Source of the DNA: Thermoplasmata archaeon
GTDB taxonomy: Archaea > Thermoplasmatota > Thermoplasmata > Thermoplasmatales > Thermoplasmataceae
Direction: 5' to 3'
DNA: 42,830 nt
NCBI GenBank assembly: GCA_021822985.1
Contig: JAKAPZ010000006.1
Location: 1-42,830 of the forward strand
The position numbers and the translations under genes are program-made. The notes below the pieces were generated by a model that worked only from the letters and a program-made list of their open reading frames with translations, did no database searches and was not told where the DNA came from. This document shows positions 35,367-41,971 of the stretch, one piece after another (position 1 is the first letter of the stretch; every line of letters begins with the position of its first letter).

Positions 35367-35992
35367 AATGCTTCACCAATTTTTTCAGGATTCAACCGAA
35401 GAAGAATACCTCCGTCCATAATCTCAGCATTTACTATAACCTCTTTTGTCCGTTTTGAGTTATCAAGCATCTTTATTCCACCTTCTTCAATGAAAATATT
35501 CCCGATGAACAGGTACATTTCATCGACCATTCTTCCCCTGAGGAAGTTCATGGCAGTCTTCTTCCCTCCTTCCAGAAGAACTCTTCTTATTCCCATGGAA
35601 TAAATTTTATTCATTGCTATCTTCAGATCCACAGGTTTTCCGGCAGAGATCCATGTGGTGTTTCCATGGGTTTTTTCCTTGGATTCATTCACTATAATGA
35701 CAGTCCCCGCTGACTTGAAAACGTTAGAGTCCATATCAAGTATCCCATCAGACTTCAACACTATCCTGAATCTGCAATTATCGGATTTCAGAAAAGGGTT
35801 GTCTGTCTTTAGAGTGTTTCCACCAATCATAATGGCATCCACGCCGTTTCTCAAATCCAGGACTCTTTTGGAATCTAAATCTGAAGAAATCTGTACTCTT
35901 TCTCCATCCTTTCCGGAAATATATCCATTAATACTCTGTGCCATGTTCAGGATAATGTGTGGCCTTCTTTCCACCATTCCATTATCAGTCAT
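35363..35992 (-). CDS. RibD-C/ArfC-like pyrimidinone-phosphate reductase
   Basis: The 209-residue protein matches the reductase half of RibD: the NADPH-dependent enzyme that reduces the ribosylamino-pyrimidinone phosphate in archaeal riboflavin and F420 synthesis. Features are PHIILNMAQSINGYIS at the N-terminus, VDAIMIGGNTLKTDNP near residue 50, and IRRVLLEGGKKTAMNFL, the GG loop near residue 135. No deaminase domain is present, as in archaeal and fungal (RIB7) forms. ATG 35992 or ATG 35977 may be the start; a TATA-like CTTATATTATTAAG (36018-36005) lies close upstream. It overlaps ahcY by four bases. Confidence 0.88.
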   Translation of the reverse strand: MTDNGMVERRPHIILNMAQSINGYISGKDGERVQISSDLDSKRVLDLRNGVDAIMIGGNTLKTDNPFLKSDNCRFRIVLKSDGILDMDSNVFKSAGTVIIVNESKEKTHGNTTWISAGKPVDLKIAMNKIYSMGIRRVLLEGGKKTAMNFLRGRMVDEMYLFIGNIFIEEGGIKMLDNSKRTKEVIVNAEIMDGGILLRLNPEKIGEAL

Positions 35993-36016
35993 ACTTTAAT
36001 GCCCTTAATAATATAA

Positions 36017-36280
36017 GCTACAGTTTCTTTAACTTTACGACTTCCTCAGTATTATTACCTAAAACTTGAACGCTGGATGAATGGAGGAGCTAAACTCCAT
36101 ACTTTCACTTGGACCATATATTATGTACCTTGGGGCACAGGGGATTTTAAGCCTGATAAGTTGCCTGACGAAAGGGCAATGAGAGATAGCTAAAAATTTT
36201 CGTAAGGCATGAGCATAGAACTGTCAGTGAAACAGGAACTCCAAACTCTACATAAGTGCGGGGATGCCAGAAAGAGGTGA
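36017..36280 (+). pseudogene. Degenerate reading frame, possibly a TnpB-type tail
   Basis: One plus-strand frame reads like protein across two stop codons (TAA at 36191-36193 and again at 36203-36205). It includes WGTGDFKPDKLPDERA, then GMSIELSVKQELQTLHKCGD, and ends at a TGA at 36278-36280. The SVKQEL-type ending recalls C-terminal tails of IS200/IS605 TnpB proteins, but no zinc finger or catalytic motif is present, so the identity is weak. It lies in the decay zone between the ribD-like gene and a truncated dehydrogenase. Confidence 0.25.
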
Positions 36281-36287
36281 ATTTCGT

Positions 36288-36470
36288 ATGGCAGAACAAA
36301 ACCTGTTATCGTTAAATGGGAAAAGGGCGTTAGTGACTGGTGGAGCTATGGGAATAGGACTTGGAATTGCCAGGCGTTTTTTGGAATTTGGAGCAAAAGT
36401 GATGATAGCTGACAAGGCCATTACAAAGCCTGCTGAAGCCATATTAATTCTAAATCTGCATCTTCTCTAA
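36288..36470 (+). pseudogene. Truncated short-chain dehydrogenase (N-terminal fragment)
   Basis: The frame encodes 60 residues from ATG 36288, seven bases after GAGGTGA. The first 45 are the NAD(P)-binding start of a short-chain dehydrogenase: LNGKRALVTGGAMGIGLGIA, then RRFLEFGAKVMIAD. After that the sequence diverges (KAITKPAEA) and stops. The catalytic YxxxK and the rest of the usual 250 residues are missing. The break meets the end of the opposing HtpX-like pseudogene. It is most likely the remains of a gene cut by recombination or insertion. Confidence 0.72.
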
Positions 36471-37442
36471 TTTTATTATTCTTTTCCGGTATCGCTTCTC
36501 TTTTAAGTTTAACATCTTTCTGACGAGTTTGTTGTCTGAGATCTGTGATGTCCCCTGCAATGTCCGGATCTTGTTTATGGCCGAAATTAGAGCATTCGCG
36601 TCGCCGGTGATCTTTACAGTGAACCTGTCTGCGGTGAGGTTTGATGAATTGTTAAATCCATCAATGAGAACAGCGTAGACAATGGGAAAAAAGAAAATGC
36701 AAAAAAGGAGCAATATTCCTGTTAACGGAACAAGAACTGCTCCAAATGCAGGAAGACCACCCATTATGAAATATACAAATAAGGCGGTCAACACAACAAT
36801 CGGGAAAAAGAAAATAAATAAATTTTTGACAGAACCGTGAGACTTTGCGAGATAGAATGCATAGCACAACGCCGCATCCAATTCATCCTGCGAAAACATT
36901 TCTGTCAGTTGTCTCGTGATAAGAATTCTCTTTGTGCGAATATCCTGTGAAACGAGATGAGATCATCCATAACTTGGAGCTGGCATTATACAGACTTCTG
37001 AAATTCGCCTGCGATTTTTCCCTACAATATCACTAAGCCTTGCAGTCATTGCTTCATCAAGGTAAGATTCTCGTTTTAACTCCATATTCCCGGCTTTTAT
37101 CGTAATTCCAATAAAAAAGAGAAGGGCAACGAACGTTAATGATCACAGAACCAATATGACTCTCACTTTAAAAGACTCAATCTGCGGAAGAAAAGCGATC
37201 AGTGTTAAAATAGAACCTTCGGAAAAATAAATAGAAAAGAAAGTGCTCCTCAGATTGTCAATATGATCAATGAATGCCCTGAGGAAGAGCCATGTGGTCA
37301 GAATCAAAACTGACCAGACAATAGGAACGAGATAAATGAGAGGAAGGATGTTCAGAATAATTGCGCAGGAAAGAATGATGGCAGGAGTATTCAGGAAAGC
37401 AATCCCTGCAATCATTTGCCTGATGCAGGTTCTGTTCGACAT
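36450..37442 (-). pseudogene. HtpX/M48-like membrane protein broken by two in-frame TGA codons
   Basis: A single minus-strand frame runs 331 codons from ATG 37442 to the stop at 36450. It is interrupted only by TGA at 37145-37143 (codon 100) and TGA at 36965-36963 (codon 160). The layout is that of HtpX: N-terminal helices, then RILITRQLTEMFSQDELDAAL, then two helices, then LTADRFTVKITGDANALISA. The zinc site is gone: where HExxH should be, it reads YAFYL, and the ExxxD-type glutamate is Asn. A TATA box (37470-37461) is still in place. Both TGA codons could be former TGG (Trp). It is either a young pseudogene or a recoded pseudo-protease; genuine TGA stops are common in the neighbouring genes. 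Confidence 0.75.
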
Positions 37443-37460
37443 TGCAAAGCAATTCCTTTG

Positions 37461-37470
37461 AATTATATAT
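37461..37470 (-). promoter_or_regulatory. TATA box of the HtpX-like frame
   Basis: ATATATAATT on the minus strand lies about 24 bases before ATG 37442, as expected for a leaderless archaeal transcript. Its intactness suggests recent transcription of the broken gene. Confidence 0.5.
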
Positions 37471-37567
37471 TCCTTTTGCGAACTCTCTTTCTCACAAATT
37501 GAAAAAAAACCAACTAATGTGAATTGTGAAGTTTTTACTGTGCATCCATGCATTTGATGAATTGTCA

Positions 37568-37582
37568 AAAGAAAACAAAATA
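37568..37582 (-). terminator. T-rich terminator of tRNA-Ile
   Basis: Just after the tRNA 3' end the minus strand reads TATTTTGTTTTCTTTTG, three T runs within 17 bases, a typical archaeal terminator. The promoter of the HtpX-like frame lies about 100 bases further on. Confidence 0.5.
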
Positions 37583-37587
37583 GATAA

Positions 37588-37662
37588 TGGGGCTGACCGG
37601 ATTCGGACCGGTGACCTCCCGGTTATCAGCCGGGTGCTCCAACCATGCTAAGCTACAGCCCC
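37588..37662 (-). tRNA. tRNA-Ile (GAU)
   Basis: The 75-base cloverleaf folds well. The acceptor is GGGGCTG/CAGCCCC with discriminator A. The D arm is GCTT/GAGC with GG in the loop. The anticodon stem is CCCGG/CCGGG around CTGATAA, giving GAT. The variable loop has five bases, and the T stem is ACCGG/CCGGT. No CCA is encoded and no intron is present. The T loop is TCCGAAT, so position 55 is C where almost all tRNAs have U (pseudouridine). A TATA-like AACTTTTATTACTC lies at about 37706-37693. The 3' end faces the decay zone at 36000-37442. Confidence 0.95.
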
Positions 37663-37785
37663 AAAAGAGCAGCCATGATTTTTCATTGAGTAATAAAAGT
37701 TTCTAAGGTTGTGCCCAAAACACACAATGCAAACTGATATAAAAAGAGATAATTTAGTATATCAAAAAAAGATACAACCTCAATA

Positions 37786-38652
37786 ATGCTAAGACCGGAC
37801 TACGTGAAAATTAAGCTTCCCTCTGGTGAAAAATTCTCAGAGGTTAACAGTATCCTGAAAACAGGCTTATTGCACACTGTATGCGAAGAGGCGAGATGCC
37901 CTAATCTTTCAGAATGCTGGGAGTCCGGAACTGCTACTTTTATGATACTTGGGAAAAACTGCTCAAGGGGTTGCAGATTCTGTTCCGTAACCCATGGGAA
38001 CATGGAAGAACTGGATCCGCTTGAACCCGAAAAGGTCAGGGATGCAGTCAAAAACATGAACCTGAAATTTGCAGTCATAACTTCGGTTGACAGGGATGAT
38101 CTTCCTGATCAGGGTGCAGAACATTACGCAAAGACCATCAGAATGGTCAGGAATACTGGAGTCCTTGTGGAATCACTGATACCTGACTTCAGGGGAGACA
38201 AGACCCTTATTCAGTCAATCGTTGATGAAAAGCCGGATGTTCTCGCACATAATATAGAAACGGTCAGAAGGCTCACACCCGTGATCAGGGATGGAAGGGC
38301 ATCATATGATCAATCCATCGGTGTGCTGAAATACGTTAAGGAGATTGATGCAGAACTGACCACAAAATCCTCCATAATGCTCGGGCATGGAGAGACTGAC
38401 CAGGAAGTGCTCGAAACAATGGATGATCTTCTGAATGCTGGTGTCGATATCCTGACAATTGGCCAGTATTTGAGACCTTCAAAAAAACAAATTCCTGTGG
38501 CTGAGTACTGCCCAATGGAAAGATATGGGAAGTTTGAAGGCATTGCAAAGGAAAAAGGCTTCAGGTTTGTTGCAAGCGGGCCCCTTGTGAGAACATCTTA
38601 CAGGGCTTTTGAAGCATGGGCAATGAAAAACATTACACTCAAGAAAAGGTGA
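37786..38652 (+). CDS. lipA: Lipoyl synthase
   Basis: LipA inserts two sulfurs into the octanoyl group of lipoyl domains, making the cofactor used by the E2 subunit encoded just downstream. The 288-residue radical SAM protein has both iron-sulfur sites: the auxiliary cluster Cys33, Cys38 and Cys44 in CEEARCPNLSEC, and the SAM cluster Cys59, Cys63 and Cys66 in CSRGCRFC. The conserved C-terminal serine loop is RTSYRA. A TATA-like TTTAGTATATC lies about 28 bases before the ATG. The E1alpha gene starts nine bases after the stop, so lipA leads the complex operon. No LipB, LplA or LipM gene is in the window. Confidence 0.96.
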   Translation: MLRPDYVKIKLPSGEKFSEVNSILKTGLLHTVCEEARCPNLSECWESGTATFMILGKNCSRGCRFCSVTHGNMEELDPLEPEKVRDAVKNMNLKFAVITSVDRDDLPDQGAEHYAKTIRMVRNTGVLVESLIPDFRGDKTLIQSIVDEKPDVLAHNIETVRRLTPVIRDGRASYDQSIGVLKYVKEIDAELTTKSSIMLGHGETDQEVLETMDDLLNAGVDILTIGQYLRPSKKQIPVAEYCPMERYGKFEGIAKEKGFRFVASGPLVRTSYRAFEAWAMKNITLKKR

Positions 38653-38660
38653 AAACAAAA

Positions 38661-39653
38661 ATGGATGAAAAGGAACTGTTTGTAAAAGCATACAAAGCTA
38701 TGGCTCTTTCAAGAGCACTGGACAGAAAAATAGTGATGGCACAGAGACAGGGAAGAGTCGGGTTTTACACTCCAACAATCGGACAGGAAGCACTTCAAAT
38801 TGGATTGTCCATGGCACTTGAAAAGGAGGATGTGGTTTATCAGTACTACAGAGATGTTCCATTCATGCTCCACAGAGGAGTCCCTCCTGCTGCAATAATT
38901 GATCAGATCATGGGAAACAGTTCTGATGTGGAAAAAGGAAGACAGATGCCTTCACATTACAGTTCCAAACAGCACAACTTCATGTCCATACAGAGTCCGG
39001 TAGCAACAAATCTCCCTCCTGCAACTGGCGCAGCCTATGCAATAAAATACAGGAAGAAAAACAATATTGTGGTTACAACATTTGGTGACGGTTCCTCTTC
39101 TACGCCTGATTTCCATGCTGCGATGAACCTTGCAGCAGTTTATGAACTTCCAGTAGTTTTCCTCTGCGAGAACAACAAATGGGCAATTTCACTTCCCATT
39201 GAGAAACAGACAAAAGTCGAGATATGGAAAAAAGCTGATGCTTACGGAATGAAAGGTGTGAAGGTTGACGGCAACGATCTATTTTCAATGTACGAAATTG
39301 CAAAAATAGAGATTGAGAGAGTGAGGAAAGAGAAAAAACCTGTCCTTATAGAAGCGGTAAGTTACAGAATAGGCCCACATTCGACCTCAGACGATCCAAA
39401 CAAGTACCGTACAGCTGAAATAACAGACGGAAGTGAGAAAGATCCCATGACCATTGCAGAGAAAAAAATGATTGAGCATAACTATCTTACTGCTGAGGAG
39501 ATTGAAAAAATTAAATCCGACGCGAAGGAAAACATAGAAAAAATATTTGACGAGAGGGAAAAGTTGCCAGCACCCGGTACTGATACATTATTCACGGATG
39601 TGTACGAGAAAAGCAATTGGATTATTGATGAAGAAAAGGAGGAGATACTATGA
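38661..39653 (+). CDS. 2-Oxoacid dehydrogenase complex E1 alpha subunit
   Basis: E1 alpha, with E1 beta, decarboxylates a 2-oxoacid using thiamine diphosphate. The 330-residue protein shows the ThDP motif GDGSSSTPDFHAAMNLA through ENNKWAIS, an entrance segment FYTPTIGQEALQIG, and the HSTSDDPNKYR loop. I chose ATG 38661, nine bases after AGGTGA and just past the lipA stop; a longer frame from 38616 would overlap lipA. Its features fit branched-chain or pyruvate types. Thermoplasma acidophilum has a characterised branched-chain complex, so that is a reasonable guess, but the substrate cannot be set from sequence alone. Confidence 0.92.
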   Translation: MDEKELFVKAYKAMALSRALDRKIVMAQRQGRVGFYTPTIGQEALQIGLSMALEKEDVVYQYYRDVPFMLHRGVPPAAIIDQIMGNSSDVEKGRQMPSHYSSKQHNFMSIQSPVATNLPPATGAAYAIKYRKKNNIVVTTFGDGSSSTPDFHAAMNLAAVYELPVVFLCENNKWAISLPIEKQTKVEIWKKADAYGMKGVKVDGNDLFSMYEIAKIEIERVRKEKKPVLIEAVSYRIGPHSTSDDPNKYRTAEITDGSEKDPMTIAEKKMIEHNYLTAEEIEKIKSDAKENIEKIFDEREKLPAPGTDTLFTDVYEKSNWIIDEEKEEIL

Positions 39654-40624
39654 GCTCAAAGCAGTTAAACATGGTTCAGGCAATTAACTCCACACTCGAT
39701 ATGCTGATGAAGGAAGATGACTCCATCATTCTGCTTGGAGAGGATATCGGAAAAGATGGAGGAGTTTTCAGGGTAACAGAGGGGCTCCAGGCAAAATATG
39801 GGGCGGAAAGGGTAATGGATACGCCGCTGGTCGAACTTGGTATTGTCGGAATGGCAATCGGGATGGCACTTGCTGGACTGAAACCAGTGCCGGAAATTCA
39901 ATTCCAGGATTTCATATTCACAGCATTTGACCAGATTGTAAACCAGGCGGCAAAAATGAGATACAGGAGCGGTGGAGAATATAACGTGCCAATGGTTCTG
40001 AGGACACCATATGGTGGAGGAATAAGGGGCGGGTTATATCATTCGCAGAGCGGCGAGGCATACTTTGCACACACAGCAGGCTTAACGGTGCTTTCCCCTT
40101 CAAACCCTTACGATGCAAAAGGATTGCTTATTTCAGCAATGAAATCAAAGGATCCTGTTATATTCCTTGAGCCTAAAAAACTCTACAGGAGCATCAAATC
40201 AGATGTTCCAGATGAAAAATACAGCATACCGCTTGGAAAGGCTGCACTTGTCCATGAAGGAAATGGGATGACATTTGTCACATATGGTTCTATGGTACCG
40301 ACTGTGGTGAATACTGTGGTCAAGCACTCCATTGATGCGGATGTCATTGACCTCAGGACTATAATGCCCTATGATGGAGAGACCATTTTGAACTCTGTCA
40401 AGAAAACCGGAAAGTTGATAATAGTTCATGAGGCCCCCAGGACGCTTGGAATGGGTGCAGAAATATCGGCATTCATCAGCGAGAGGGCAGTGGATTACCT
40501 TCAGGCTCCCATATTGAGGGTGTGCGGCCCGGATATTCCCTTCCCGTACAAGCTTGAGGAATACTACATGCCAAATGAGGAAAGAATACTGAAAGCCATA
40601 AATAGAGTTCAAGAATTCAGGTGA
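39650..40624 (+). CDS. 2-Oxoacid dehydrogenase complex E1 beta subunit
   Basis: The 324-residue transketolase-type beta chain completes the E1 active site. Visible signatures are LGEDIGKDGGVFRVTEGL, DTPLVELGIVGMAIGMAL, EIQFQDFIFTAFDQIVNQ, RTPYGGGIRGGLYHSQS and IVHEAPRTLGMGAEI, which are standard for the family. It overlaps E1 alpha by four bases (ATGA) and has a strong AAGGAGGAG seven bases upstream. The downstream E2 gene begins six bases after its stop. Length is normal, and there is nothing odd in the chain. Confidence 0.94.
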   Translation: MSSKQLNMVQAINSTLDMLMKEDDSIILLGEDIGKDGGVFRVTEGLQAKYGAERVMDTPLVELGIVGMAIGMALAGLKPVPEIQFQDFIFTAFDQIVNQAAKMRYRSGGEYNVPMVLRTPYGGGIRGGLYHSQSGEAYFAHTAGLTVLSPSNPYDAKGLLISAMKSKDPVIFLEPKKLYRSIKSDVPDEKYSIPLGKAALVHEGNGMTFVTYGSMVPTVVNTVVKHSIDADVIDLRTIMPYDGETILNSVKKTGKLIIVHEAPRTLGMGAEISAFISERAVDYLQAPILRVCGPDIPFPYKLEEYYMPNEERILKAINRVQEFR

Positions 40625-40629
40625 TCGAA

Positions 40630-41967
40630 ATGTTTAAGTTTAAGTTACCGGATATTGGTGAAGGAGTCACAGAGGGAGAAATAATAAAGTGGCTCGTATC
40701 AGAAGGCCAGACAGTTAAGAAGGATCAGGAAATGGTAGAGATAATGACCGATAAGGTCAACATCAGCATACCTTCCCCTGTAGAGGGAAAAGTCCTGAAA
40801 CTTGTCTATCCTGCCGGAAAAGTAGTCAAGGTAGGAGAAGAGATAATCGAGATAGATGACGGAAAGCCGCATGAAGAGGAAAAGAAGGAACCAGTCAAAC
40901 CGAAGCATGAGGAAAAACCTGAGAAACAAACAGTGCCAGGATCAGAAACTAATGATAAAGAAAAAGGAGGAGAAAATAATATGGATGAAAAACCTGGAGA
41001 AAGAAAAGCTTTAGCAACACCAACCATAAGGAGGCTTGCGAGAGAAAGAGGCATAGATATTGACCTGGTAAAACCAACAGGACCCAATGGAAGAATAACA
41101 ATTGAGGATCTTGACAGGACAGAAAAGGAACTCAAGGAAAAGAAGGAGGCAAAAGTTGAAACTCCGCCACCTGCTCCAGAACCTCCAAAAGAACAGGCCC
41201 CAGCCGTTGAGGCAAAGGCAGCTGAAACTCCACATGCAGCACCAACTGCTCCGCCAGTTGCGCCTGTAACTGAAGCGCCAGCACAGGCTGTAAAGGAAAA
41301 GATTGTTGCTTCTGAATCTGATCAGATATACGAACCGAAAGGGCTTAGAAGAATCATTTACGACAAGATGACAAAATCCAAGCAGATCATGCCACACTTC
41401 ATGGTTGCAGAAGTCGTAAACATTGATCTTATTACTAAATCACTCAATGAATTCAAGGAGAGAGGCGTTAAGGTCACGATGACACCTTTCTTTGTCAAGG
41501 CGGTTGCGGTTGCCCTGACAGAGTTTCCCAAATTCAATGCCCATTTTGACGAGGCAAACAAGAGATATATCTTCAAAAAACTCGTAAACGTCGGAGTTGC
41601 TATTGACACTCCTGATGGACTTACAGTTGCAGTGGTAAAAGACGCAGTGAACAAGTCTGTAATGCAGATTTCAGAAGAAATCACTGAACTTGCAAAGAAG
41701 GCAAGGGAGAACAAGCTTACCCTTCAGGATGTCCAGGACTCTACTTTCACATTATCCAATGTAGGAACAATAGGAGGAGTGCTATCTACCCCAATAATAA
41801 ATTACCCGGAAGTTGCAATCCTTGCAGTCCACAGGCCCCATGATGGAGTAAATACATATATATCCCTATCATGTGATCACAGGCTGATAGATGGAGCAGA
41901 CGCTGCCAGGTTCATATCAAAGGTTAGGGAATACCTGCACAACCCCATAACATTCCTGATACGGTGA
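40630..41967 (+). CDS. 2-Oxoacid dehydrogenase complex E2 acyltransferase
   Basis: E2 carries the lipoyl arm and forms the core of the complex. The 445-residue protein has one lipoyl domain (residues 1-78, lysine 42 in MTDKVNIS) and an acidic Pro/Lys-rich linker. The peripheral-subunit binding domain lies at about 127-160 (ATPTIRRLARERGIDI). A second Ala/Pro/Glu-rich linker and the catalytic domain follow (about 220-445), with the active His near 417 in SCDHRLIDGADAARF. ATG 40630 follows GGTGA; a GTG nine bases upstream is less likely. An in-frame ATG at 40981 with its own Shine-Dalgarno could give a shorter form. E3 follows at once. Confidence 0.94.
   Translation: MFKFKLPDIGEGVTEGEIIKWLVSEGQTVKKDQEMVEIMTDKVNISIPSPVEGKVLKLVYPAGKVVKVGEEIIEIDDGKPHEEEKKEPVKPKHEEKPEKQTVPGSETNDKEKGGENNMDEKPGERKALATPTIRRLARERGIDIDLVKPTGPNGRITIEDLDRTEKELKEKKEAKVETPPPAPEPPKEQAPAVEAKAAETPHAAPTAPPVAPVTEAPAQAVKEKIVASESDQIYEPKGLRRIIYDKMTKSKQIMPHFMVAEVVNIDLITKSLNEFKERGVKVTMTPFFVKAVAVALTEFPKFNAHFDEANKRYIFKKLVNVGVAIDTPDGLTVAVVKDAVNKSVMQISEEITELAKKARENKLTLQDVQDSTFTLSNVGTIGGVLSTPIINYPEVAILAVHRPHDGVNTYISLSCDHRLIDGADAARFISKVREYLHNPITFLIR
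40966..40983 (+). promoter_or_regulatory. In-frame internal ribosome site within the E2 gene
   Basis: AAAAAGGAGGAG is followed by ATG at 40981, in frame with E2 (codon 118). The match and spacing are close to those of the genuine E1 beta site. Use would give an E2 that lacks the lipoyl domain but keeps the E1/E3-binding and catalytic domains. Alternatively, the motif simply encodes Lys-Gly-Gly-Glu in the linker. Confidence 0.4.
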
Positions 41968-41971
41968 AAAA

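Noticed and set aside
36450-37442. Selenocysteine at the two TGA codons of the HtpX-like frame
   Set aside because: Known Sec-using archaea are mainly methanogens and Asgard-related lineages, the positions do not correspond to redox residues, and no SECIS-like fold was noticed. Former Trp codons explain both sites better.
36450-37442. Genome-wide reassignment of TGA to Trp
   Set aside because: TGA is a true stop for many genes here, including thiE, coxB, ahcY and E2, with tight overlaps to the next gene.
36000-37662. An integrated element bounded by att sites at tRNA-Ile
   Set aside because: No repeat of the tRNA 3' end was found in the window and no integrase gene is present; only the decay pattern remains.
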